Origin: Sodalis ligni
GTDB lineage: Bacteria > Pseudomonadota > Gammaproteobacteria > Enterobacterales > Enterobacteriaceae
Reading direction: 5' to 3'
Length of the DNA: 64,000 bases
NCBI RefSeq assembly: GCF_016865525.2
Contig: NZ_CP075169.1
Span: 3,782,337 to 3,846,336 of the forward strand
Both the position numbers and the translations under genes were made by a program. The notes beneath the pieces were generated by a model. It did no database searches, was not told where the DNA came from, and worked only from the letters and a program-made list of their open reading frames with translations. Shown piece by piece: positions 19,723 to 30,414 of the stretch (its first letter is position 1; every line of letters starts with the position of its first letter).

Positions 19723-20526
19723 CTACCAGATGGTAAAGCCACCGTCGATCATCAGGTCCGCGCCGGTGATCATGTCGCTACCATTGCTGGCGAAGAAGAC
19801 GATCGCGGCGGCGATTTCGTCGGTGTAGGCAAAGCGTCCCAGGGGGATCAGCTTCTTCATCTCCTCCCCCTTCTCTCCCTGCCAGGCTTTCTCGCCCATG
19901 GGAGTCAACACGACGGTGGGGGACAGGGTATTCACGTTGATACGGTGGGCCGCCCACTCTTTTGCCATCACTTTGGTCATGCCCAGCAGCCCGGCTTTGG
20001 ACGAGGTATAGGCGCAATGCCAATCGATGGCGATAGACGCGGCCTGGGAGGCGATATTGATGATTTTGCCGCCCTTGCCGCGGGCGATCATGCTGCGGGC
20101 GGCGGCCTGCGAGCAGAGGAACGGACCGGTCAGATTCACCGCCAGGTGTTTCTGCCATTGATCGAAAGCGGTGTCGACCGCCGGCTCCAGTTGCACATAA
20201 CCGGCGCAGTTGACCAGAATATCAATCTGGCCCCAGCGCTGCTCCACCTGGCTGAACGCCCGCGTCACCTGGTCCGGGTCGCTGACATCGCACTCGATAT
20301 AACTCACCCGCTCGTCCCCCAGTTCCGCCGCCGCCGTCTCTTTGACCCCACGATCGAAAGCCGGATAAAGCAGCGCCAGCGCCGCGCCCTTCCCGAGCAG
20401 CATGCGGTTGGCGGCCATGGCAATACCGCCCAGGCCGCCGGCCACCACCGCCACCTTGCCGGCCAGCGATTGGGAAGGATCCACGCCATAGCGCAGATTA
20501 ACGTCATATTGTTTATCGTTCATCAT
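19723..20526 (-). CDS. SDR family oxidoreductase at the head of the sugar ABC operon
   Basis: 267 residues. The nucleotide loop is the variant AGGLGGIA instead of TGxxxGxG; the rest is standard (VNCAGYVQLEP, INIASQAAS, YTSSK with the active Tyr and Lys, MIDGGFTIW). GGAG lies five bases before the first ATG at 20526, and a second ATG follows at once. It overlaps the 3' end of the transketolase remnant. It probably interconverts the imported polyol and its ketose. The two-glycine loop change may alter cofactor binding but is also seen in functional SDRs. Confidence 0.85.
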   Translation of the reverse strand: MMNDKQYDVNLRYGVDPSQSLAGKVAVVAGGLGGIAMAANRMLLGKGAALALLYPAFDRGVKETAAAELGDERVSYIECDVSDPDQVTRAFSQVEQRWGQIDILVNCAGYVQLEPAVDTAFDQWQKHLAVNLTGPFLCSQAAARSMIARGKGGKIINIASQAASIAIDWHCAYTSSKAGLLGMTKVMAKEWAAHRINVNTLSPTVVLTPMGEKAWQGEKGEEMKKLIPLGRFAYTDEIAAAIVFFASNGSDMITGADLMIDGGFTIW

Positions 20527-20823
20527 GGGTCTCCAACGGTGAAAGGGCCGGCTGCCGGCTCATTGCGGCAATCAGGCCGGCGGTATCAATGGAAAACTGG
20601 CGGCGCTACAGTACAGTCCGCCGGCGCGATGGCCTTTGGTAGGAATAAAACGGTCCTGATCGAGACGCTCGCGGCTGCGATCCTTGACCGCCATATAGAG
20701 CGTGCAAATAATGTCGATTTCCGACAGGTCCGCCCCGATATGGCCTTTTCCCGCATGGTGGTTCATTTTCAGGACATATCGGCGAGCCTGGCGCGCCTTT
20801 GCTTTAATCCTTTGAAAGTCCAT
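20513..20823 (-). pseudogene. Transketolase with an internal deletion fusing both ends
   Basis: The first 75 codons match the N-terminal transketolase subunit (VLKMNHHAGKGHIGADLSEI, with the ThDP-site HHAGKGHIG, then TKGHRAGGLY). Directly after this the sequence jumps and changes frame to QFSIDTAGLIAAMSRQ, which resembles the C-terminal end of the second transketolase subunit, and stops at 20513. About 500 residues, possibly two adjacent genes, have been removed between about 20595 and 20605. A split transketolase beside an FGGY kinase and ribose-type importer recalls apulose/apiose-type catabolism, but that is inference. Confidence 0.7.
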
Positions 20824-20898
20824 CTGCACCTCATCTTGACGAGTCTACTTATTCCTCATCCGCCCCCTTGGGCAGTAACGATTTGCGACCTGATGTGT

Positions 20899-20964
20899 TT
20901 TCGAATAAAACTATATAGCGTTGCTTTTGTTCAATATGAGACCAGCATCTACTTTCGAATAAAA
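20899..20964. promoter_or_regulatory. Two direct copies of TTTCGAATAAAA, candidate DeoR operators
   Basis: The 12-mer TTTCGAATAAAA occurs at 20899-20910 and 20953-20964, 54 bases apart, in the divergent region between the ABC operon and the deoR-type gene. DeoR-family repressors often bind repeated TTCG-containing sites. Binding is inferred from location. Confidence 0.5.
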
Positions 20965-21003
20965 ATCATGATGGATAAAATGAGATCTATTTTGCGATTT
21001 TAA

Positions 21004-21019
21004 ATTTTCATATGAAAAT
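21004..21019. promoter_or_regulatory. 16-bp perfect palindrome in the divergent control region
   Basis: ATTTTCATATGAAAAT is fully self-complementary. It lies 180 bases upstream of the deoR-type gene and 181 bases upstream of the transketolase remnant. It is a second operator candidate; the binding protein is unknown. Confidence 0.45.
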
Positions 21020-21182
21020 GTAACATGAATAACCTGCTGAAATTTTGGCTTATTTAGCTGGATTCGATACGCAGATTTTCGTTCGGAAGTGAGAGGAAAG
21101 AAAATTATCGCAACTCGCTTTAACATGCGGGCAAGGTTACTATCTTGCTGCGAGCCACAAGGAGGTGGATACCGATAGGAGT

Positions 21183-21979
21183 ATGACGATTGAAAAGCAA
21201 AATGAACGCTGGACGGATATGCAGCAACGGCGTAATAAAATAATAGAAATGATGAAGGAAGATGGCACCGTGTCGGTAAAAAGCTCACCGACACTTTTGA
21301 TTTGACGGAAGCGACGATTCGTTCGGATTTACGCGTGCTGCAAAAGCAAGGCTATATACAACGCTATCATGGCGGGGGGACGCTGCTTGACGGGAAAAAG
21401 CATACCCATGCGATGTTGCCGGGGGGCCCGATACAGCCCAGCGAAAAAGAAGGCATCGGGCAATTGGCGGGCGGGTTAATCGAGCCGGGCGGTACCATCA
21501 TCCTTGATGGCGGGACCACGACCACGGCCACAGCCAACCACCTAAACCACATCAAACGGTTGTCGGTTATCACCACTGCCGTCAATATCGCCTTGCAGCT
21601 GGGGGGCGAACCGGGCGTAAACATTCTGTTGACCGGCGGGACATTCAAATTCCCCACCCTCTCCACCTCCGGTGACAAAGCCGCCAGCTTTTTTGATAAT
21701 ATTCTGGCTGAAAAGCTGTTCCTGGCCACCGCCTGCATTTCGCCCCGCGTCGGCCTCAGCTATCCCAGCGAAACGGATATCAAGGTCAAAACGGCGATGA
21801 TCAATTCGGCCAATACGGTTTTTGTAGTGGCGGACTCCACTAAAATCGACAAAGTGTCGATGTTCGCCTTGCCTTGCGAATGGCAAAAACTGCATTACCT
21901 GATCACCGACAGCGGGATTACGCCAGAGGCTAAAGAGGCGTTTGAAGCCCTGGGCGTCACGGTACTGGTCGCGGAGTAA
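21183..21979 (+). pseudogene. DeoR-family repressor, frameshifted within the HTH
   Basis: The ATG at 21183 opens a frame reading RRNKIIEMMKEDGTVSVK, the first half of a DeoR helix-turn-helix, which then stops. The main frame from about 21285 continues with LTDTFDLTEATIRSDLRVLQ and YIQRYHGGG. It goes on to the sugar-phosphate domain (IILDGGTTTTATANHL, KLFLATACISP, VVADSTKI) and ends at 21979. One missing A in the run at 21278-21282 explains the break (SVKKLTDTFD). A TTG at 21302 could start a protein lacking half of the DNA-binding domain. The gene is divergent from the sugar ABC operon it presumably repressed. Confidence 0.8.
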
Positions 21980-22015
21980 TGTGCCGACACGGGGGTGCGG
22001 GGGAGATTAAAAACC

Positions 22016-25000
22016 CTACCGGAAATCCGCATAAGGCGTCAGCGGCTGCGGCGGGGAATCCAAATCCCCCTCCCAACCCGCCAAACCATACCGCAAATAG
22101 ATAAAACCATGGCTTGGGGTATAATCCTTGGCCTGCTGAATATCAATGCCCGCCCCCAGCGTCCAATGGGCATCCAAACGCCGCTCCACCATCGCCAGCA
22201 AGGTATAACCGATGCCGGAGCTGGAGCTCCCTGCTCGATATCAGCCTTATCGCCATTGCCATCGGGAATAAGATCCTGCAAAGGATAACGCAGCCCATCG
22301 CGGGTTTTCGCCTGCGAATAGCCCACCGTCCCCCAGCTGCCATGACCAGTTGTCGCTGCGCTGGCGATAATTCACCGGCACCGACAGCGAAACGTAGCGC
22401 TGGGGCTGTAATACCCCTGACCGAGGGCATAATCGCTAAGATCCTTTTGATAATGCCACCACATGCCGTTCAGGCCCACCGTCATCCTGCGGTTATCGTC
22501 GTTGATAAACTTATGGTAATACCCCGCCATCAGCCGCACGCGCTCATTGTCGGCGACGTTTTGCCCGGTGAGCTGCTGTAGTCCGGCGTTGCTCCACAGC
22601 CCGTTGGCTTCCCCCCGATCGTAGCTGGCGGACAGGGTCACCCCGGTGGCGCGCACGCCGCCCCAGGTCATGCCGGTGGCGGGATCGCGGGCGCCGCCGA
22701 ACGCCAGCAGGGAACTGGACAGGGCCCGGCGCGACGCGGTAGCGGTCCAGCCGATATGCTGCCAGACGTCGCTGTAGCTCAATCCGCCCACCCAATCCAC
22801 CACGTCGAAGCCCAGCGGCGTGGTGCCCAGATCCCCCTGCCAGCGGTCGTTTTGCCAGCCGGCGGCCAGACTGGTGCCGGAGGTACTTTGCCGGGAGTCC
22901 CCATGGCAGCCGACGCCGGCACAGGTGCCGAACAGGTTATCATAGGTCCCTTGACGGGTGGCGAAACGTCCCGCATCCATCTGAATGGTATCGGTGCGGA
23001 AAAAGGCCCGTCCGTCCCATGACGGCAGATCCACCTGCAGCATGGTGTCATGGGAGGTTAAATCAGAAACGCCGCCGGTGCCGCTGGACGAGGAGTAATC
23101 ATGGGCCAGGGTAACGTTAACCTCCTCATGCCGGGCGAGATCCGCCGCGTCGCTGCGGATGCCGCTTTTGAGCCAATCGTCATCCCGGCGAGTGCGGGTC
23201 AGGCGGGGATACTCATCATGATCCGCAGGCAATCGGTCAGTGATTCCGCTCTCCACCATGGCTTGCCGATAGTCCTCAAAGGCGGCCCGGGGCTGGTTGG
23301 ATTGCGCTTCCAGCCGCGCGCTGTCGCGAAATACCAGGGCATCGGCCTGCGACGGGCCCTGCCCCAGCGCCGCGGGCTTCAGGCGATTTAACAGCGCCAG
23401 CCCTTTGCGGGGCTCGCCCAGCTCGGTCCAAAGCGCGGCGATTCTGCGCTGCGTATTGAGGCTGTCGTTCTGGCCGGACGCCGGGGACGCCGTGGCAGCC
23501 AGCAGCCGTTGCCGCGCCTCCTCTTTTCGCCCCAGTCCCGCCAATGCCTCGATTTCCCCAAGCCGGGCGGCACGATTGCCGGGTTCATCGGCGCTGACCC
23601 GCCGGTAATCCGCCAGCGCGCCGGCGTAGTCTTTGCGCGCCGAGGCCCAGTCCGCCAGCATCAGCCGGCTGCCATTGTCCACCGGCGGCGCTGACAGCAT
23701 GGCGATGGCCGCCGCTTCGTCGCCCCGGTCCCGCAGGCGGGAGGCATTATCCTGCCTGGCCGCCAGCCGCAGCCGCGCCGCCAGTTCCCCCATACCTTGA
23801 CTCCATTTCGCCGGCGCAAGCTGTTCCAGACGGGCCAGCGCCCGATCCGGCCGGCCGGTGGAGGAGAGATACAGGGCGTAGGCATACACCTGCTGCGGAT
23901 CGTCCGGCCGGCGTGCGGCCAGCGCCGCGAAAACGGCGTCCGCCCGGGGCATCTGTCCGGCGTTCTGCAATGCTTTTCCCAACCGGTAGGTTAGCCACAC
24001 CCGGTCAGGGTCCAGCCGCTGGGCCCGGCGGTAGTCATCCGCCGCCTGTGCCCACTGCCGCCGGGCACCATGTTCATCCCCCCGCGCGCTCCACAGTTCA
24101 ATCTGTAAATCAACGATATTGTCATGCATGGCGGCACGGGGGGCCGGCGGCAAGCCGGTGAGAAAGTCTAAAGCCTTTTGCGGCGATCGGCGCTGATAGA
24201 TCCCGTCCAGCCCGCGTATCGCGCTGCCGTTGCCGGGTTCGATGCGCAGCGCCCGCAGGTAATATCCCTCGGCGGCGGCATCATCGGATCGGGCGGCGGC
24301 CGTTTCCCCCAATCCGACCCAGGCCTGGCTGCGGCTGCCGTCGATTTGCAGGGCCTGCCGGTATAGCTGTTGCGCCAGGGGCAGGTTATGGGCTTTCAGC
24401 GCGCTGTCGGCCATGTCCAACAGCAGCCAGTAGCGGTTGCTGGCGATCAGGGTGCGCCATTTATCGCCGTGAAAACCGTTCTGATCGTCCTTTTGCGCCT
24501 GCTCGAACAGCGCAATGGCCTGCCGGCGCTGTCCGGCGCGGGCGTAGGCCAGTCCCAGCGCCCCCAGGACCTGGGCATCGTCCGGGGCAAGCTGAAGGGC
24601 TTGTCGCAGGGGGGCAATCGCCTGGGTGCTTGCCCCGCCCTCCACTGCCGCCAGGCCTCTTAGCCGCGCCTGATAACGTGGGTCTTCCGCCAGGCTTTGC
24701 TGGCGGGCCAGCTCTTTTCGCGCCTCCGCCACCTGCTGTCCGTCGCCAAAAACCGCGATAAATTGCCGCAGCGCGTCGATACTCCCTTCACCCACCGGCA
24801 TGGCCTTGATATTGTCCATCCAGATATCAAGCGCGTCGCCGCGGCCGAGAGGGGAATCGGCCAATTGCCGCAGCAAGGCGTAGCCTTCGGCGTCGCGGCG
24901 CTGCGCAAACAGCAATCTAGCCAGCAGTATGCGAAGATCCGCATTGCCGGGAAACTCCCGGTCCAGCTGCTGCAGCCGGTCAATAGCCAGGGACTGTTGG

Positions 25001-25509
25001 CCGGGCAGGCGGGCCGTCAGCCGCCAGTACTCCACCGCCAGATCCACCGTCGGCGGCTGTCCCTGGAACAGGGCGTCATACTGCTCCTTGGACTCGGATA
25101 AGCGTCCCGCCGTCGCCAATAAGCGGGCCTGCTGCAACTGCTGCTGCGCCGCCGTCGTGGTGAGGCTGATGTTCAGCCGCGCCTGCCGGGTAAGGGCCGA
25201 ATCCGGCGCCAGGCGCTGCAATCTATCCAGTTGCCGGCCGGCCAGGACCAGGTCGCCCTGGCGCAGGGCCAGACGCAGCCTGGCGGCTATCACCTCGGGA
25301 TTATCCGGATCCATCAGTTCCAGGCGATAAAGGGACTGGCGAACCAGGAGATCGTTATGGGCGGCTTCCCCGACCCGGACCTGTTTTAGCAGCCATTGCC
25401 GCGGCGACACGTCCGCCGACGCCGGCGGCGGATAAAGAGGCAGCAGAACCGCGGCCAGCATCACGCCGCGGATCAGCATCACGCCGCGGATCAGGGGCAT
25501 GTTATGCAT
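22016..25509 (-). pseudogene. bcsC: Cellulose synthase subunit BcsC, C-terminal barrel frameshifted
   Basis: BcsC is the periplasmic TPR scaffold plus outer-membrane barrel that exports cellulose. The first 1,040 codons are intact: a signal peptide, a long series of TPR repeats and the start of the barrel (DVWQHIGWTATASRRALSSS). From 22405 the frame breaks at three places: a C-run at 22402-22405 (minus-strand C), a G-run at 22330-22334 and a G-run at 22229-22231. The pieces then read VSLSVPVNYRQRSDNW, GYSQAKTRDGLRYP and YTLLAMVERRLDAHW, ending with YLRYGLAGW and ADFR. Corrected length would be about 1,160 residues, as in E. coli. An 18-bp tandem duplication adds IRGVML to the signal peptide. 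Confidence 0.9.
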
Positions 25510-25514
25510 CTGCC

Positions 25515-27788
25515 TTATTCCCGGTCATCGGGGGAGAGGCGGCGGCGGGTCAGGGTAAGCAGTCCCCGCCACAGCAGCAATGCCACCAGCACCACCGACA
25601 GCATGGCGATGATGGCCATCAGTACCGGATGCGTCGCCAGGGCATTCCAGATACGTTCCCACCATGGCAGATGCCCGACGTAGTAGATGTCCCCCACCCG
25701 CAGGCTGTTGACGCCGGAATCGCGGATAATCGCCACCGACCCGAACATGGCTGCGCGCTTGCCGCTGTCCGCCAGCGCCTGGTTAAGCAAGTCAAAACCC
25801 TGCCGGCTGTCGGCCAGCAGCGCCACGATGCTGCGTTGGGCGTGCGACGGCGACTGGACGCCGATAATGGCGGCCAGCGGCCCCTGGGCGCTGACGGTGG
25901 TTTGACTGTCCGGCGCCGCATCGCTCACCGGCAGCGCCATATCCGGCAGCGGCACCTGACGGTTGGGTTGCTCCACCCAGCTCTGGGTAGCGTCCACCAG
26001 CATGCTCATCTTGCGATCGTCCCGCAGCGACGGGGGAATGGTGCCCACCATCAGGATATCGCTATCGAGATTCTTCGCCTGCGACCAGTCATCGCTCAGG
26101 CGCAGCCCCAGGGCCGGATAACCGGTCAGCGCGCCGATTTCCCCCAGCGCGTTTAAAAGCGTGGTGACCTGAACCGGCTCCGGCTGCCGATTCACCAGCA
26201 CCAGGGTTTCGGACAAATCCGCCATACGGCTGAAGGGAAAACCGGCGCTGGCGAAGGCGCGCAGATCCGGCATCGGCATAAAGTGGCGATAGCCGGAGAA
26301 ATCCAGCGTCGAGCTGTCGTCAATCACCACATGATTGACGGCGGTGGTATAGGTGTCGCAACGCCCTACGGTGCCGCTGGCCAAAAGCGTGGTGTAATCA
26401 AAATCAAATTTGAACTGATTGTTGGCCCCCAGCTTCAGGGCGGGAATGGTCAGCGCTTTCGACGAATCAAACAGCCCCTGCAGCATTTGCAGATGCAGGA
26501 TTGCGCTGTCCTGCTGCCGGTCGGGCACCAGCGTATAGGCCTGCACGAACTGATTATTCAGGCTGATATTCAGCCGTGAATCGTTTTCCCGCTGCGGCGC
26601 GGTATAGCGATATTTCAGCCGCATATCGATACCGGAGCTGTGGATCAAGAACAGATCCGGCGGCAGATTGATGGTCAGGGGTATCGGCGCGGGCTGGATG
26701 CCGCTGGCCGCCAGCTGTTCCGGGTACTGCTTCAATTCCCCCAGCGTCATGGGCCGATCGGTACGCACCCAGTTCGGGGCGTCGTAAGGCTGGCGGGGCG
26801 CTATCTGGCTGACCTGGTCCACCGTCACGCGCGGTCCGCGGAACAGGATATTTCCCTGGGTTATGCCCTGCACCGCCCTGACCAGATCCTTGTCATCCCG
26901 CCCCATGATAAGCAGCAGCTTGACGTAGGGGTCGGCGGGATGGGCTATCATCTCCACCGTCGGACCGTCCACCGCCGCATGGTCATGGAGAAAATCCGGA
27001 CGCCAGGCATTGGTGGCGAAGATGATGCCGTGGCTGTCGGGCAGCTGATTGAACAATACGGGAAAGGTCTGGCCGCGCCACTGCGCGCGGCCGCCGAACC
27101 AGGAGGCCAGTATCGCGGCGGCGCGCTGCTGTTCGGCATCCGGCGAGGCGGCGAAAACCATCGGCAGCACCAGCGGCCGGCTGTCGCGCGCATCAAAAAA
27201 AGGCTCCGGAAAATGCGACAGCTCGTTTTGCAGCGGCAACCGCTGGTAGTGCAGGTTCAGCGAACTGGTTTTGCCGATATCCAGCCACAGCGTGCTGTTG
27301 GCCGGATTTTCGCAAATATCCTGGTAGTGGCCGATAAACTCCAGGCGCAGCCGGTTGAAATCGCTGATATACAGCGGATCGATATCCATCAGGACACGAT
27401 TGGATTTGCCCAGTTGATCCTTGGTTATGGTGACGATGCCCGCCAGTTGGTCGTTAAGATAGACTTTGAGATGGGACTCGATGGGTATCAGCGACGGCGA
27501 CGGGGTAAACTCCAGGTCGAGCTGGGCCTTGGAGACCACTTCATCGCTGCGCACGCCGAATTCGATTTGTCCTTCGGGACTGATGCCGCGCAGTACAAAA
27601 GCGCCCGGCGGCGGCGCCACGTTGGCGAACCGCAGCTGTACATCCCGCGCCGGCGCCTGAGGCAGGGCAACCGGACGTACCGGGGCCACCGCTTCCGGCG
27701 ACGGCGTCAGATTGTCCATGCCGTGGGCGCCATAGGCGGTGCCCAGGGCGAAAACCAACAGAGTCAAACAGGTCAGGTTTTTCATCAT
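25515..27788 (-). CDS. bcsB: Cyclic-di-GMP-associated cellulose synthase subunit BcsB
   Basis: About 757 residues. BcsB is the periplasmic partner that, with BcsA, guides the glucan across the inner membrane. Visible are a signal peptide (LTCLTLLVFALGTAYG), the first carbohydrate-binding region with VLRGISPEGQIEFGVRSDEV, and LRLEFIGHYQDICENPANST. A C-terminal anchor helix (LMAIIAMLSVVLVALLLW) ends the protein. The frame can extend upstream to 27857, but the ATG at 27788 directly precedes the signal peptide. It follows bcsA closely (bcsA stops at 27805) and precedes bcsC by five bases. The frame is intact. Confidence 0.95.
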   Translation of the reverse strand: MMKNLTCLTLLVFALGTAYGAHGMDNLTPSPEAVAPVRPVALPQAPARDVQLRFANVAPPPGAFVLRGISPEGQIEFGVRSDEVVSKAQLDLEFTPSPSLIPIESHLKVYLNDQLAGIVTITKDQLGKSNRVLMDIDPLYISDFNRLRLEFIGHYQDICENPANSTLWLDIGKTSSLNLHYQRLPLQNELSHFPEPFFDARDSRPLVLPMVFAASPDAEQQRAAAILASWFGGRAQWRGQTFPVLFNQLPDSHGIIFATNAWRPDFLHDHAAVDGPTVEMIAHPADPYVKLLLIMGRDDKDLVRAVQGITQGNILFRGPRVTVDQVSQIAPRQPYDAPNWVRTDRPMTLGELKQYPEQLAASGIQPAPIPLTINLPPDLFLIHSSGIDMRLKYRYTAPQRENDSRLNISLNNQFVQAYTLVPDRQQDSAILHLQMLQGLFDSSKALTIPALKLGANNQFKFDFDYTTLLASGTVGRCDTYTTAVNHVVIDDSSTLDFSGYRHFMPMPDLRAFASAGFPFSRMADLSETLVLVNRQPEPVQVTTLLNALGEIGALTGYPALGLRLSDDWSQAKNLDSDILMVGTIPPSLRDDRKMSMLVDATQSWVEQPNRQVPLPDMALPVSDAAPDSQTTVSAQGPLAAIIGVQSPSHAQRSIVALLADSRQGFDLLNQALADSGKRAAMFGSVAIIRDSGVNSLRVGDIYYVGHLPWWERIWNALATHPVLMAIIAMLSVVLVALLLWRGLLTLTRRRLSPDDRE

Positions 27789-27804
27789 ATTATTATCATC
27801 GGCG

Positions 27805-30414
27805 TCAGGACGCCGTCTCGTCGTTAAGAGGGGCGGCGGGCGCGGCCGCCACGCCACGGGGCATCAGGGAGATAAACCAGGTCACCGCCGCCGCCAGGCC
27901 CAAAAACAGCCGACGGAAAAAGGGCGGAGCATACTCCGCCATCTGTTGATAGCCGCTAAAACCCAGGGCAATAACGTCGCGCAGGCTGTTGATAGGCTTG
28001 TCTTCGGGAAAACCGTCCTGCCATAACGCCCAGGTATCGGCGCGGGCAAAGGTACATTGGATAAATTCAACGTGCTGCTGGGTCGTCAGCGGGCACAGCC
28101 GCATGCCGAGCCGATCGCGGTAAACGCGGGTGATGTCGCAAGGGAACGTATATTCCTGCCGGCCCCGCCGCAAGATCAAATTGACCCGGTCGCCGTCGGC
28201 GATGGCTTCCCCATAGCTCAGCTGGACGCCGACGCCGGAATCGGAATAGTCATGCAGGGTGCAGGTGTAGATATGGCCGTCCCCCACCATCAGCGCCGCC
28301 GGCATGTTGATTTCCACCCGGTGGGCCTGGCGCAGCTGCCTGGCCTCGAAGGCGACGGCAATGGCGCCGCCGAGGATCATCATATTGTATAGCGTCCAGC
28401 CCAGGCTGATGAAAACCGTCATGACTTCATTAAGATCGCCATAGCCCAGCCGCCAGATGCCGGTGAGAAAGCCGCACAGATTCAAAAACATCAGTATCCG
28501 GTACGGCCGGGTGAGCACCCAATCGACATAGGGTTTTTCAATCAGGCCGCCTTTGGCGGTGACGTTGAATTTCCCGCTGCGGGGATTGAGCAACGCCATG
28601 GTGGAGGGCATGGCGATGTGCCAGGCCAGCACCGTTTCGTAGATTTCGCTCCAGAACGAATAGCGGTACTTGCCCTGCACCCGGGAGGTGGTCAGGCTGG
28701 CATGCACCATATGCGGCAGGACATACAGCATGATGGCAATGGCCGGCGCGAAGATGATATAGGCATGCAGCAATAAAAAGGCCAGCGGCGCGGTAAGAAA
28801 GATAAGCCTGGGCACCCCAGACAGAAAATGCAGCATGGCGTTGGCGTAACAGAGGCGCTGCGCCAGCTTCAGTCCCTTGCCCAGCAGCGGATTATCCAGC
28901 CGGAATATCTGTACCATGCCCCGCGCCCAGCGAATGCGCTGGCGGATGTGCGCAGACAGGCTTTCGGTGGCCAGGCCCGCCGCCTGGGGAATACGGATAT
29001 AGGCGGAGGAGTAGCCGTGGCGGTGCAGGCGCAGCGACGTATGCGCATCTTCGGTCACGGTTTCCACCGCCAGCCCGCCTATCTCTTCCAACGCGGCGCG
29101 CCGCATTACCGCGCACGAGCCGCAAAAGAACGTGGCATCCCAGAGATCGTTGCCGTCCTGCACCAGGCCCTAGAACAGCGAACCTTCATTGGGGGCGCGG
29201 CGAAAGCGGCCCAGGTTGCGCTCAAAGGGATCGGGGGAAAAAAAATGATGGGGAGTCTGCAGCATACCCAGCCGCCGGTCTTTGAAAAACCAGCCGAGGC
29301 TTATTTGCAAAAAAGAGCGGGTGGGAACGTGGTCGCAGTCGAAAATCGCGACGAACTCCCCCTCCGATCGCGCCAGGGCGTAATTGACATTGCCCGCCTT
29401 GGCATATTTATGGGGCGGCGGCGCGATATAGCGTATGCCTATTTCTTCGGCGAACGCCTTGAATTCCGGCCGGTTACCGTCATCCAGCAAATAGATGGCC
29501 AGTTTTTTCTGCGGCCAGTCGATACCCAGGGCGGCGTAGAGCGTCGGTTTCACCACCGCCAGGTCCTCGTTGAACGTGGGAATAAAGATATCCACCGTCG
29601 GCCAGGACGCCACATCCGGCGGCATGGGCACCGGCTTGCGGTGCAGCGGCCAGATGGTTTGGAAATATCCCAGCACCAGCACCACGCAGGAATAGGTTTC
29701 CGCCAGCAGCAGCAGCAGGCCGCAGGTCAGGCTTACCGGATCGTCCCAGTTCAGGGTCGAGGTATAGCGCCACCACATATAGCGGCAGGAAATGGTCAGG
29801 GACAATATAATAAGCATCAGCGCCGGCAGCCGTCCGGGAATCCGTCTGACCACCATGGCGATACACCACAGCAGCGAGACGAAGACAAACTGGGCCCACA
29901 GGCTAAAGGGCTGCGAGATGCAAAACAGCGTGGTCACCACCGCCACCAGACTGAGAGAGTAAAGCATCGCCCGGCGCATGCCGCGATTGAGCAGGCTCAG
30001 CCGCTGCATGGCGTCCTGCCCCACCCCCGCCCTGACCAGGCGCTGTGGCAGCAGCTGCAACCACAGATAATAGGATTGCCGCCAGCGAAGGATAAACCCC
30101 GGCGCCGTCAGCCACTTTTCCCGGCGCCGGCCGGATATCACCAGCAGCAGCCAGACGCCCTGCAGCAGATAGCGCAAGCCGTCCAGCAGCCGGGGACGAA
30201 CCGGGGAAATATGCGGAAACCATTGCCGGCGGCGATACCGCACCCGGCGCCAGGAGGCTGACTCCAGGCGCAGGAACATCCAGCACAGGGCAATCATGCC
30301 GCTCATCAGGACCGATGCCGCCCGCGATGCCCCCTGCCGGCGATAAGCCCGGTAGCGCTGCTGCAGGCCCCATGTCGCCGACGGCATCAGAAATAACCGT
30401 AGCAGGGTATTCAT
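27805..30414 (-). pseudogene. bcsA: Cellulose synthase catalytic subunit BcsA with an in-frame amber codon
   Basis: About 869 codons, as in E. coli. It is a family-2 glycosyltransferase in the inner membrane that polymerises UDP-glucose under c-di-GMP control. Motifs in order: DDGNRPEF, the DCDH pair, TEDAHTS (base), QRIRW (QxxRW), and a PilZ domain with RQAHR and DYSDSGVG. Codon 415 is TAG (29172-29170) inside SLF*GLVQDGND, where relatives have Tyr; a single base change of TAC or TAT explains it. The truncated protein would lack TED, QxxRW and PilZ. Reading frame is otherwise perfect on both sides. The ATG overlaps the bcsQ stop (ATGA). Suppression or sequencing error remains possible. Confidence 0.95.

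Noticed and set aside
19633..21003. 456-codon + strand frame
   Set aside because: Antisense to the SDR at 19723 and the transketolase remnant; these have clear motifs and the + frame has none.
26640..27827. 395-codon + strand frame
   Set aside because: Shadow of bcsB; composition (many Gln, Arg, His) is typical of antisense frames.
28828..30261. 477-codon + strand frame
   Set aside because: It lies wholly antisense to bcsA in GC-rich DNA, with no family resemblance.
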